Assembly (NCBI GenBank): GCA_964420405.1
Contig: CAYQTL010000055.1
Location: 1 to 33,550, forward strand
Origin: CAYQTL01 sp964420405
Lineage (GTDB): Bacteria > Acidobacteriota > Thermoanaerobaculia > Thermoanaerobaculales > Sulfomarinibacteraceae
Length of the DNA stretch: 33,550 nucleotides
Reading direction: 5' to 3'
This document shows, piece after piece, positions 1 to 6,706 of the stretch (position 1 is the stretch's first letter; every line of letters begins with the position of its first letter). The notes under the pieces were generated by a model. The model made no database searches and was not told where the DNA came from. It saw only the letters and a program-made list of their open reading frames with translations. Made by a program: the position numbers and the translations under genes.

Positions 1-4
1 CATC

Positions 5-22
5 GGGACCGGGATCGGGATC
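5..22 (+). repeat. Partial G-tract hexamer array at the window edge
   Basis: Three GGG tracts (5-7, 11-13, 17-19) spaced by three bases, ending in ATC or ACC. This is the same hexamer unit as the arrays at 970, 1177, 6583, 8137, 16731, 16844, 19914, 20070, 27734, 27887 and 29011. Its partner arm, if there is one, would lie outside the window. It sits about 30 bases beyond the stop codon of the dehydrogenase gene that ends at 52. Confidence 0.6.
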
Positions 23-51
23 GTGGTCGGATCCGGGAGTCGCCGGCGCCG

Positions 52-930
52 TCACTCGCGGGGATCGACCGCGGTCGCGAGGGACGAGTAGTCCTGGCCG
101 CCGCGGCCGTTCTCGACGGTCCGCTCGAGGATCGCCTCGACGCCGGCCAGATGGTCGGCGCCGAGCCCGAGCCGGCTCGCCTCGGCGCGGATCAGGCGCA
201 CGTCCTTCAGCAGATGTCGGGCCGGGAAGTTGGTCGGCTCGAACCGGCCCTCGAGGATTCCGCCGAGCTTCCTGTCGAACGTCGGCGCGTGGAACGGGGA
301 CGCGCGAAGGATCTCCGCGAAGTCGTCGAGCTCGATCCCGGCACGACGTACCAGCCCGAGGCTCGTCGCGTAGCCGGTGCTGAGCGCCGCGATCACCTGG
401 TTGAGTGCGAGCTTGAGCGTGGCCGCCGCCCCGATCGGTCCGACGAGGCGGACCTCGGCGCCCATCGACTCGAGCAGTGGCCGCCAGCGCTCGAACAGGC
501 CGCGGTCGCCGCCGGCCATGATCAGCAACGTGCCGTCGGTCGCCTGCGGCACAGAGCCCAGGACGGGCGCCTCGAGGTAGCCGCCGCCGGCGGACTCGAC
601 CCGCACCGCGAGCTCGCGGCTCTCCTCCGGTGCGATCGTCCCCATCTGGAGCACCGCCCGTCCCGACAGCAGATCCGGCCCCATGGCCGCGACCAGCACC
701 TCGCGGATCGCCGCCGCGTCGGCCAGCATCAGCACCACGGCGTCGACGTCGGCCACGGCGTCGGCCGGCTCGGCCGCCAGGGCCGCGCCGGCAGCGGCGA
801 GCGGCGCGAGCCTTTCCCGGGTCCGGTTCCACGCCGTCACCTGGTACCCGGCCTCGAGCAGCCGGCGCGCCATCGGCGCGCCCATCAGCCCGGTTCCCAG
901 CACGGCGATGCGGTGTCGTCCTTCGGTCAT
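52..930 (-). CDS. NAD(P)-dependent beta-hydroxyacid dehydrogenase (3-hydroxyisobutyrate dehydrogenase / GLYR family)
   Basis: A 292-residue cytosolic oxidoreductase of the 6-phosphogluconate / 3-hydroxyisobutyrate dehydrogenase superfamily, expected to oxidise a small beta-hydroxyacid or reduce a semialdehyde. The Rossmann glycine motif LGTGLMG is at residues 11-17. The substrate-binding strand EAPVLGSVPQA is at about 120-130, followed by GTLLIMAGG. The conserved catalytic lysine and asparagine are K173 and N177 (LKLALNQ). The length matches the family norm of about 290. An upstream in-frame ATG at 933 and a longer extension to 1095 exist, but the extension runs through a dispersed repeat. 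A GGAGG sequence sits six bases before the ATG at 930, which decides the start. The motif LGSVPQA replaces the common SGG-x-x-GA and resembles the glyoxylate/succinic-semialdehyde reductase-like branch. The exact substrate is not predictable. It stands alone: upstream are repeats and gene remnants. Confidence 0.9.
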   Translation of the reverse strand: MTEGRHRIAVLGTGLMGAPMARRLLEAGYQVTAWNRTRERLAPLAAAGAALAAEPADAVADVDAVVLMLADAAAIREVLVAAMGPDLLSGRAVLQMGTIAPEESRELAVRVESAGGGYLEAPVLGSVPQATDGTLLIMAGGDRGLFERWRPLLESMGAEVRLVGPIGAAATLKLALNQVIAALSTGYATSLGLVRRAGIELDDFAEILRASPFHAPTFDRKLGGILEGRFEPTNFPARHLLKDVRLIRAEASRLGLGADHLAGVEAILERTVENGRGGQDYSSLATAVDPRE

Positions 931-967
931 CATGTGCCTCCCGTCCGTACCAACGTGATTTCGGGCC

Positions 968-1192
968 GTCCCGATCCCGTTCCCGCTCCCGATGCCAGCG
1001 TCGGCGTCCGCTCGGGCAGGGCGGCGGTTCACCCGCCGCCGCGGAACGGCGACCCTCCTGGGAACGGCGGGGGATGGACCCCCGACCCTGCGCAAGAGGG
1101 CTGGAACCGGCGGAGGGGATCGCCCCGCACCGCGGCGACCGTCGCTGACAGTGGCGCCGGACCTGACGCCGCCGTCGGGATCGGGACCGGGA
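968..1192. repeat. Composite foldback repeat: two inverted G-tract arms around type-A and type-B cores
   Basis: The left arm (970-990) has four CCC tracts at exact six-base spacing, so GGG tracts on the minus strand. The right arm (1177-1191) has three GGG tracts on the plus strand, which makes the pair inverted. Next to the left arm lies a type-A core, about 993-1078, that is shared in reverse orientation with 8041-8136. It contains a perfect 8-bp stem (1020-1027 with 1033-1040, five-base loop). Next to the right arm lies a type-B core, about 1132-1176, shared in reverse orientation with 6605-6652. No protein-coding frame explains this segment. It is the only copy that joins both core types. 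Confidence 0.7.
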
Positions 1193-1194
1193 GA

Positions 1195-1384
1195 GGCCTC
1201 GGGTCTCGAGGCGTGCCCGCAACACCCTGACCTGCCGCTCCACCTCCCGCCACGCCGTCCCCCCGAAGAACGCGCGACGCTTCACCGCCGCGACGGGATC
1301 GAGCCACGGACCGAGGCCGTCCGGGAGCTCGGGATGGAGCCTCCGGACGCGCCCACCGTCACGAGCTTTCAGGTCGGCGACCAT
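1195..1384 (-). pseudogene. argH: Remnant resembling the C-terminus of argininosuccinate lyase
   Basis: Reading the minus strand from an ATG at 1384 gives about 60 residues containing LHPELPDGLGPWLDP, then VKRRAFFGGTAWREVERQV and LRARLE. The family pattern at the extreme C-terminus of argininosuccinate lyases (a Leu-Asp-Pro-x-x-x-Val segment, then GGTA, then a helix with V-x-x-Q-x) is clearly recognisable. Everything upstream of this tail, including the catalytic parts of the roughly 460-residue enzyme, is missing. The frame runs on without a stop into the neighbouring repeat. I read it as a decayed 3' end. Family assignment rests on recall of the family pattern, not on an alignment. Confidence 0.55.
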
Positions 1385-1500
1385 CGCAAGCGGTCCAGCT
1401 CGGCGGCGATCCGGTCGAGCCCGGCGACCAGCGCGTCTCCGTCCTCCGAAGGCGCGGCAAACGCCAAACGACGGCACGTTCGTCCCACCGACCCCGGCTT
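1369..1500 (-). pseudogene. Remnant resembling the C-terminus of a PLP-dependent aminotransferase
   Basis: In a second minus-strand frame, ending in a TGA at 1369-1371, the last about 30 residues read CRRLAFAAPSEDGD, then LVAGLDRIAAELDRLR. This resembles the terminal strand-plus-helix of class I/II aminotransferases (R-L-x-F-A... followed by a GL-x-R-I/L helix). Just upstream, a one-base shift would read DERAV before LAFAAP, which suggests an additional frameshift. No aminotransferase body precedes it: the alpha/beta hydrolase stop codon is at 1553. The stop lies inside the argininosuccinate-lyase-like remnant, so two truncated 3' ends are juxtaposed. Weak assignment. Confidence 0.35.
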
Positions 1501-1552
1501 CCGGCGGACGACGGCCAGGCGGGGCCGGAGGCGCGAGCCGGCGCCGTGGCGC

Positions 1553-2362
1553 CTACCGCCCCTGCCCTCCCGGGCCGTCACCGAGCCAGCCGGCGATCCG
1601 CGCCGCGACCCAGCGCGGGTCGTCGAGCGGGAGGTCGTGGCCGCCCCACGGGTGCATCTCGATCTCCATCCCGATCGCACGGGCGAGCGCCTTCGAGCAC
1701 CTCGGGTCGACCATCCGGTCACCGTCGGATCCGAGCACCAGACCCGGAACCGCCCGGCCGCCACCCCGCAGCCGGAACCGGTGAGCCGCGACGAGCTGCC
1801 GCGCACAGCTCCGGACGGAGATCGGACGCCGGCTCGCGATCTCCACCCGCGTGCGGAGGATCTCCTGCCGCCGTCCGCCGGCAAGCCGGGCGGTGGTCAT
1901 CCGCAGGATGAGCTCCTCCCGTCGCCGCAGGTCGCGGGACACCGCGATCCGCAACGCGAGCGGCAGGGCACCGGGCCGCAGGCGCCGCCACGGCTGCGAG
2001 AGCCGGCCCGCGGAGCCGTTGACGAGCACCACGGCGACGAAGTCGTCGGCGTGCCGGGCGGTCCAGTCGAGGGCGACCATGGCTCCGAGGGAGATCCCGA
2101 GCACCCCCGCCGCCGCTCCTCCGCCCGACGACGGCCACCGACGGCGGAGGTCCGCGGTGGTCGCCGCGACGTCGGTCGGCGCCGGTCGATCACGCTCCGT
2201 CCCGGTCCCCGGCAGGTCGAGACAGGTCACCGCGGAGAGCTCCAGGCCGAGCGCCTCGGCGAGCACCCCGGGGAAGTCGTGCCAGTGGCTCGCCTCCCGT
2301 GCCAGGCCGCGCAGCAGCAGCCACCGGTCGGGCGCCCGTGCGGGACGGCGTCCGTCGGTCAC
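1553..2362 (-). CDS. Alpha/beta-hydrolase fold protein, coupled to penicillin acylase gene
   Basis: A 269-residue soluble hydrolase of the alpha/beta fold. The nucleophile elbow GISLGA places Ser91. The acid is probably Asp215 in SDGDRMVDP, and the base His242 in WGGHDLP. LLLRGLAREASHWHDF near residues 15-30 is the usual oxyanion-loop region, with the HG replaced by RG. The length fits the family (250-300). The start is a GTG at 2362 overlapping the stop codon of the penicillin-acylase-like gene (GTGA). A GGAG about eight bases upstream supports it, while a longer ATG start at 2446 would lie inside the previous gene. The four-base overlap implies translational coupling, so the two hydrolases are probably used together. 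The substrate is unknown; esters, lactones or products of the amidase are possible. Confidence 0.85.
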   Translation of the reverse strand: MTDGRRPARAPDRWLLLRGLAREASHWHDFPGVLAEALGLELSAVTCLDLPGTGTERDRPAPTDVAATTADLRRRWPSSGGGAAAGVLGISLGAMVALDWTARHADDFVAVVLVNGSAGRLSQPWRRLRPGALPLALRIAVSRDLRRREELILRMTTARLAGGRRQEILRTRVEIASRRPISVRSCARQLVAAHRFRLRGGGRAVPGLVLGSDGDRMVDPRCSKALARAIGMEIEMHPWGGHDLPLDDPRWVAARIAGWLGDGPGGQGR

Positions 2363-4632
2363 GGCCGCAGCTCCGTCCGCAGCGGGAGCTCCTTCTCGAC
2401 CACCTCCGGCCGCAGCGGCATCCTCAGGAGCTCGCCACGACGCCACAGCGGCATCTGGTCGAGGAAGGCGGCGCTGCCGAGCCAGCCGTCGTTGCCGCCC
2501 CGCAGCACGAACCAGTTGTGGTCGGGATCGTCCATCGACGACAGGTGCCGCGCCTGGGAGCCGTAGGAGGTGCCGCTCGCCTCCGCAGTGATCGGGTGGT
2601 CGGTCTTGAGGATCGTCTCACGGGAGCCGGCGGCCGGCAGCACGTCGTACGTGAAGAACCTGCCGAGCGCCGGCACGGCGCCGAGCAGGTGCCGCACCTC
2701 CGAGGTGTGCATGTCGCCCCAGGTGGCGAAGCGGGCGGCGTCGGCGGCCGCCTCGGCGAGCGCGTCCGTCAGGAGGGTCCGCCGGTCGGACGGGGCCAGC
2801 CCCGCGAGATCGCCGGCGGCGAACGTCGCGACGTGGTTCCACGAGCGCGCGAACGGCGAGTCGTAGAGCCGCTCGACGATCCGCGCCGTCAGGCACTCGA
2901 ACGCCACCGGGGCCGGGTCGTCGGCCCGGTAGCCGCCGTCCCACCCGTCGAGAAGGGCCACCACCCCGGGGGCCGCGCCGCCGAGGCCGGCGCCCGCCAC
3001 CGCCGCGACCCACGCACCCGCCAGCCGTCGCGCCGCCGGCGACACCACGTCCCGCTGCACGGCCGCGAGATCGTCGAGCGACAGGACGGCGTCGCCCTCC
3101 AGCAGCTCGTGGAGTCGCCCGATGCGCTCCGGCTGGCCGAACAACACGCCGATCGGCGGGTCGTGCTCGACCGGACGATTGTTGGCGGACGCCAGGAACC
3201 CCTCCGGCGGGTCCACCGCCACCGGCAGCTCGGTGGCGTCGAGGAACCCGTTCCACCGGTGGCCCGGGTCGTCCGGGTCGAGCACCAACCGTTCGAACGC
3301 CCGCGGTCCGCGCTCGGGCAGCCGGACCGCGAGGAGGTGGGCGATGCGCCCGTCGGCCGTCGCCACCAGGATGTTCTGACCGGACACCGCGTAGCCCTCG
3401 AACGCCGCCACGAGCTCCTCGAGGGTGCGGGCGCGGCCGGCGCGCAGGAACGCCCCGATGTCGTCGCTCGCGTCGTGCCCGACCCACCGCAGCGCCAGCG
3501 CCTCGCCGTCCCGCGCGCGGACCGCGAGCGCGTCGGACACCACCGGTCCGAGGGGCGACCACCGCCGCACCACCTCCCGGTCGCGGCCGAAGCGGACCCG
3601 GATCGTCTCGCGCTCGATTCCGAACGACGTCGGGTCGAGCGCGGTGACGTCGTACAGGTCGCTCGACGCGGACCGCATGTTGGTGCCGCCCCAGGCCAGG
3701 TGCGGGCTGCGTCCGACCGCGACGAACGGCAGCCCGGGCACCATCATCCCCACCGCCTCGAGCCCCGGCGAGCGGATCCCCGCCAGCAGCCAGAAGTTCG
3801 GCAGCGCGGTGCCGAGATGTGGGTCGCCGGCGAGCAGGGCGGCGCCGGTGGCCGAGCGGCGCGGTGCGACTGCCACGGCGTTGCTCCCGGAGCGGCTCGC
3901 GCCCCGCAGCAGGCCGGCGAGCCCGGCGGCCGCCGAGCCCGGCTCGAACGACGCCGTGCTCGAGGCGCCGACCGCCAGCGCCCGCGTCCACACCCGCTCG
4001 AACCCGTCCCCGGTCCGCTCGCCGAGCAGCACGAAGGCGGCCAGCCAGTTGACGTCGGCCCCGGCCAGCCGGGAGATCGCGACCACGTCCTCGACGGTGA
4101 AGGGCGACGGCCGGATCCCGAGCAGCGCGAGCTCGGGAGGGTGTCGCGGCGCCCGGCGGACGTACTCGTTGAGCCCGTCCACGAACCTGGTGGTCCACCG
4201 GAGGGTGTCGTCGTCCATCGCCGCCACGATCGCCGGCGCCGCCCGGTCGAGGTCGAGGATCCGCAGCGCCTCGTCGACCGGGACCGCGGCCGGACCCGCC
4301 ATCTCGGCGAGCCGTCCCTGCGCGACGCGCCGCAGGACCTCGAGCTGGCCCCACCGCAGATGGGCGTGGACCATCCCGAGGGCGAACGCCAGGTCGTCGT
4401 CGGACGCCGCGTCGAGGAACGGCACCAGGTGCCGGTTCCAGCGGATCTCCACCGGCGCCGACAGGGGCAGCCCTTCGGTCGGCAGCATCGCGAGCCGCTC
4501 CTCCACCGTCACCGGCGCCGGCCACAGCGCGCGGTGCGTGGCGGCGAGGACCACGGCCGCGGCCACCGCCGCCACCGCGACGACGGCACCGACCCCGATC
4601 CCGGCCCACCGCCAGAGCAGCCTTCTCCTCAC
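2359..4632 (-). CDS. Penicillin-acylase-family N-terminal-nucleophile hydrolase, membrane-anchored or exported
   Basis: A 757-residue member of the penicillin amidase family (Ntn hydrolases), which hydrolyse amide bonds of beta-lactams, acyl-homoserine lactones or other N-acyl compounds after autocatalytic cleavage. Residues 1-31 form a basic start plus a long hydrophobic helix (signal peptide or anchor), so it acts outside the cytoplasm. The junction SRSGSNAVAV places the predicted nucleophile of the mature beta chain at Ser250-Asn251. GDPHLG follows shortly after, as usual. The far C-terminus carries GGNDGWLGSAAF and MPLWRRGELLRM, in the position of the family's terminal segment. Length is typical. 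The start is a GTG at 4632, one base after the stop of the preceding frameshifted gene. The stop overlaps the GTG of the downstream alpha/beta hydrolase. Substrate class cannot be told from sequence alone. Confidence 0.9.
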   Translation of the reverse strand: MRRRLLWRWAGIGVGAVVAVAAVAAAVVLAATHRALWPAPVTVEERLAMLPTEGLPLSAPVEIRWNRHLVPFLDAASDDDLAFALGMVHAHLRWGQLEVLRRVAQGRLAEMAGPAAVPVDEALRILDLDRAAPAIVAAMDDDTLRWTTRFVDGLNEYVRRAPRHPPELALLGIRPSPFTVEDVVAISRLAGADVNWLAAFVLLGERTGDGFERVWTRALAVGASSTASFEPGSAAAGLAGLLRGASRSGSNAVAVAPRRSATGAALLAGDPHLGTALPNFWLLAGIRSPGLEAVGMMVPGLPFVAVGRSPHLAWGGTNMRSASSDLYDVTALDPTSFGIERETIRVRFGRDREVVRRWSPLGPVVSDALAVRARDGEALALRWVGHDASDDIGAFLRAGRARTLEELVAAFEGYAVSGQNILVATADGRIAHLLAVRLPERGPRAFERLVLDPDDPGHRWNGFLDATELPVAVDPPEGFLASANNRPVEHDPPIGVLFGQPERIGRLHELLEGDAVLSLDDLAAVQRDVVSPAARRLAGAWVAAVAGAGLGGAAPGVVALLDGWDGGYRADDPAPVAFECLTARIVERLYDSPFARSWNHVATFAAGDLAGLAPSDRRTLLTDALAEAAADAARFATWGDMHTSEVRHLLGAVPALGRFFTYDVLPAAGSRETILKTDHPITAEASGTSYGSQARHLSSMDDPDHNWFVLRGGNDGWLGSAAFLDQMPLWRRGELLRMPLRPEVVEKELPLRTELRP

Positions 4633-4633
4633 G

Positions 4634-4965
4634 TCACCCGCAACCGGCGCAGCGGCGAACCCGTTCCAGCGCTCGTCGCCCGCGGGTCGCCGGAAGAGCG
4701 GGCGCCGGCTGGTGGGCGAGGACCGGCTCCGTCATCTCGGCCAGCGCCGTCACCGCCTCCGGCGGCAGCTCCGACGCCAGGGTGGTCCGCAGCCCGAGCA
4801 GCCGCGCCGCCGTCGCGCCCATTCTGGCGACCGCGTTGCGAACCCGGTCGGGATCGCCAGGCCGAGGGCCGCCGCGTAGCGCGCCATCACCTGGCACGTG
4901 TCGAGCAGCACCACCGCCTCCTCCGAGACGTAGACGTCGAGCTGCCGGGTCGTCGCGTCGCGCAT
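4634..4965 (-). pseudogene. Small hypothetical protein, split by an apparent one-base frameshift
   Basis: The gene begins at an ATG (4965) preceded by a strong AGGAGG seven bases away and reads MRDATTRQLDVYVSEEAVVL, then on to ALGLAIP. It then leaves frame. The natural continuation, DRVRNAVARMGATAARLLGL followed by LPPEAVTALAEMTEPVLAHQ, is in the next frame and ends in a TGA at 4634-4636, one base before the acylase start. Adding one base to the three-G run at 4850-4852 (CCC on the coding strand) restores about 110 residues. Either a real inactivating indel, a read error in the homopolymer, or programmed slippage could explain it. I do not recognise the family. The intact operon spacing on both sides argues that the gene was functional until recently, or still is. 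Confidence 0.6.
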
Positions 4966-4971
4966 GCCCTG

Positions 4972-4987
4972 TCCTCCTCTGCAGGAG
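4972..4987 (-). promoter_or_regulatory. Shine-Dalgarno embedded in a small hairpin
   Basis: On the minus strand the AGGAG of the strong ribosome binding site (4978-4974) can pair with CTCCT (4987-4983) across a four-base GCAG loop. The stem has only five base pairs, so any sequestration of the start region of the frameshifted gene would be weak. Seen in sequence; the function is inference. Confidence 0.35.
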
Positions 4988-5019
4988 TCGCGTGTCTCGT
5001 GTACGCGCGCGTCGCAGGC

Positions 5020-5712
5020 TCACCCCAACCGTCGCCGCGCCACGAGCATGACCGCGAGGACCGCGACCGCGACGGCCCCGGCCGCCGCGCCCCAGATCCA
5101 GGCGCCCTCGGCGAGCTCCTCGGCGCCGACCACCGCGGCGGCCCAGACGACGAACCAGGGCAGCAGGCCGAGGAGGTTGCCGGCCATGAACGACCAGAAC
5201 CGGACCGGCAGGGCGCCGAGGGCGAGGTTGACCACCGGGTAGGGTCCCAGCGGGAGGTTGCGGGCGACGGCGACGGCGACGACGCCGTTGCGGTCGAGCG
5301 CCGGCTCGAGTCGGCTCCGGGCACGGCGGACCCGCTCGAACCTGCCGAGCGGCTCGGACAGCTTCCGTCCGAGAGCGAAGGTGAGGCCCGCGCTGAGGGC
5401 CGCGCCGACGGCCGACCAGAGCCCTCCCTCGAGCGGTCCGAGGAGCGCCATCACCGCCAGCACCACCACGCTCAGCGGCATGGCGACGCAGGCGCTGAAG
5501 ACCACCAGCGCCACCACGGCGAGGGGGACGAACGGATGATCCTCGAGCGCCGCGAGCGACTCGAGCGACGTCTCCCACGCGCGCTCGACCGCCGGTCCGG
5601 TGGTCCACAGGAGCACCGCCACGACGGCTGCGGAGGTGAGGACGCCGACGATCCACCAGAGCCCCGACGGGGTGACGGCTCGCGACCGGGCGTTGCCGGG
5701 ATCTCGGTTCAT
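5020..5712 (-). CDS. TVP38/TMEM64 (VTT, DedA-like) family membrane protein
   Basis: A 230-residue polytopic inner-membrane protein. Hydrophobic segments lie at about 18-40, 62-105 (VALVVFSACVAMPLSVVVLA), 150-185 and 200-225. The central part has the VTT-domain layout: a re-entrant glycine-rich loop (AVGAALSAGLTFALGRKL), then a basic segment and the RNLPLGPYPVVNLALGA motif, which matches the conserved 'R-x-x-P-x-x-P-x-x-x-x-N-x-x-x-G' core. Family members have been linked to phospholipid scrambling or polyprenyl-phosphate transport, but a specific cargo is not predictable here. The ATG at 5712 follows GGTGAGG. It is the first gene of the minus-strand run leading to the acylase and hydrolase. 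The gap to the next gene is 54 bases. Confidence 0.85.
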   Translation of the reverse strand: MNRDPGNARSRAVTPSGLWWIVGVLTSAAVVAVLLWTTGPAVERAWETSLESLAALEDHPFVPLAVVALVVFSACVAMPLSVVVLAVMALLGPLEGGLWSAVGAALSAGLTFALGRKLSEPLGRFERVRRARSRLEPALDRNGVVAVAVARNLPLGPYPVVNLALGALPVRFWSFMAGNLLGLLPWFVVWAAAVVGAEELAEGAWIWGAAAGAVAVAVLAVMLVARRRLG

Positions 5713-5749
5713 ACCTCACCACGTTCGAGGGCGCCGGTGCAGACGCCGT

Positions 5750-5769
5750 GAAGCCGGCGGCGCGGCTTC
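5750..5769 (-). terminator. Hairpin directly after the DUF2237 stop codon
   Basis: A perfect 7-bp stem (5750-5756 GAAGCCG with 5763-5769 CGGCTTC) and a six-base GC-rich loop begin immediately beyond the stop codon at 5770-5772. There is no T-run on the minus strand after the stem, so it is not a classical intrinsic terminator. It may protect the 3' end or pause polymerase. Confidence 0.4.
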
Positions 5770-6144
5770 TCAGGAGGCGCGGTCGACGGCGTGGGCCTTG
5801 AGGTCGTCGAGGGAGACGACCTCGAGAGCCGACTCCTCGCACGCCGCCAGCACCACCGGCGGCGCGACGCCGGCCTCCAGCGCCTCCTGCCAGCGCGCCG
5901 CGCACACGCACCAGCGGTCGCCCGGCTGCAGCCCCGGAAACCCTGTCTGCGGCATGGGCGAGGACAGGTCGTTCCCTCTCGCGCGGGTGAAGCCCAGGAA
6001 CTCGGCCGTCATCTCGGCGCACACCGTGTGCCGGCCGGGGTCGTCCGGGGCGGCGCGGCAGGTGCCGTCGCGGAACCAGCCGGTCATGGGATCGGTGCAG
6101 CAGCTCACCAGCGGATCACCCAGGACGTTGCGCGGTACGGGCAT
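5770..6144 (-). CDS. DUF2237 family protein
   Basis: A 124-residue small soluble protein. It matches the DUF2237 pattern almost end to end: NVLGDPLVSCCTDPMTGWFR at the start, then HTVCAEMTAEFLGFTRARGN, then GFPGLQPGDRWCVCAARW and APPVVLAACEESALEVVSLD. The invariant cysteines (VSCC, HTVC, WCVC) are all present, which suggests a metal or redox role, but no function is established that I know of. The ATG at 6144 has a GGAGG five bases upstream. An in-frame ATG at 6165 lies before that ribosome binding site and is less likely. It is probably monocistronic, with the hairpin just after its stop. Confidence 0.9.
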   Translation of the reverse strand: MPVPRNVLGDPLVSCCTDPMTGWFRDGTCRAAPDDPGRHTVCAEMTAEFLGFTRARGNDLSSPMPQTGFPGLQPGDRWCVCAARWQEALEAGVAPPVVLAACEESALEVVSLDDLKAHAVDRAS

Positions 6145-6206
6145 GGCGACCTCCGCGGCGCACAACCGCGGGCGGCCGGGTGCACTTCCCCGACACCGGC
6201 ACCGTC

Positions 6207-6542
6207 TCAGGTCGAGAAGCTCGCGCGGGCTGCGTGGCGGTCGTCGAACGACGGGATCAGGCTCTCGATCAGCGTGACCTCGAAGACGCGGCGGACCGCC
6301 GGGCTCATCCCCGAGACGACGAGCTCGCCGCCCGCCTCGAGCACTTTCTGGTACGCCACCACAACCTGCCCGACGCCGGTCGAGTCGATCGAGCGCAGCT
6401 CCGACAGGTCGAGGACGAACCTGCGGACGCCGTCGCCGAGGAGGTCGTCGAGCTGTCGACGTCCCACGACCCGGCCGAGCCCCTGCAGCTGCCGACGGGC
6501 CACCAGGACCGCCAGATCGCCGTCGCGCTCGATGTCGTACAC
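6207..6542 (-). CDS. STAS-domain protein, anti-sigma factor antagonist type
   Basis: A 111-residue single STAS domain. The core reads VRRFVLDLSELRSIDSTGVG, with the phosphorylatable serine of SpoIIAA/RsbV-type proteins at Ser54 (D-S-T-G). Beta strands and helices before and after it have the expected lengths. Such proteins release sigma factors or act in partner-switching signalling when the serine is dephosphorylated. I chose the GTG at 6542 because a TACACT -10-like box ends exactly six bases upstream (leaderless start), preceded by TG. The alternative ATG at 6566 has a GGGAGG abutting it with no spacing, and the longer frame to 6704 runs through a repeat. No kinase, phosphatase or sigma-factor gene is adjacent, so partners must be elsewhere. 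Confidence 0.85.
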   Translation of the reverse strand: MYDIERDGDLAVLVARRQLQGLGRVVGRRQLDDLLGDGVRRFVLDLSELRSIDSTGVGQVVVAYQKVLEAGGELVVSGMSPAVRRVFEVTLIESLIPSFDDRHAARASFST

Positions 6543-6548
6543 CCCGCC

Positions 6549-6554
6549 AGTGTA
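6549..6554 (-). promoter_or_regulatory. -10-like box of the STAS gene, leaderless geometry
   Basis: TACACT on the minus strand with an upstream TG (extended -10 form). Six bases separate it from the GTG at 6542, so transcription would begin at or next to the start codon. Confidence 0.45.
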
Positions 6555-6579
6555 CCAGCGGGCCATCCTCCCGTGCCGC

Positions 6580-6660
6580 GATCCCGTTCCCGATCCCGAT
6601 TCCGTCGGCGGCGTCGGGTTCGGCGTGATCGTCAGCGACGGTCGCCGCGGCCGCGATCGC
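6580..6660. repeat. Solo G-tract arm with type-B core
   Basis: CCC tracts at 6583-6585, 6589-6591 and 6595-6597 (plus a CC at 6602-6603) at six-base spacing. They are followed by a core, about 6605-6652, whose reverse complement closely matches 1132-1176, including the block GCGGCGACCGTCGCTGAC and then GACGCCGCCG. It lies between the divergent STAS and Ap4A phosphorylase genes. There is no inverted partner arm here. Confidence 0.65.
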
Positions 6661-6706
6661 CCTCCCCCATCGCCCCTGCTACGCTGACTCTGGCAGCGAG
6701 TCACCG

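Noticed and set aside
2299..5751. A plus-strand open frame of about 1150 codons, and similar very long ones at 992-2566, 7979-10702, 12106-14592, 16497-20285 and 23587-26934
   Set aside because: Each lies antisense to a recognisable gene, has Arg/Pro/His/Gly-rich low-complexity translation, and crosses gene boundaries and repeats. They come from the GC bias of the opposite strand.
4634..6022. A 462-codon minus-strand frame spanning the VTT gene
   Set aside because: Arg/Gly-rich shadow frame; only its last about 70 codons are meaningful, as the displaced C-terminus of the frameshifted small gene.
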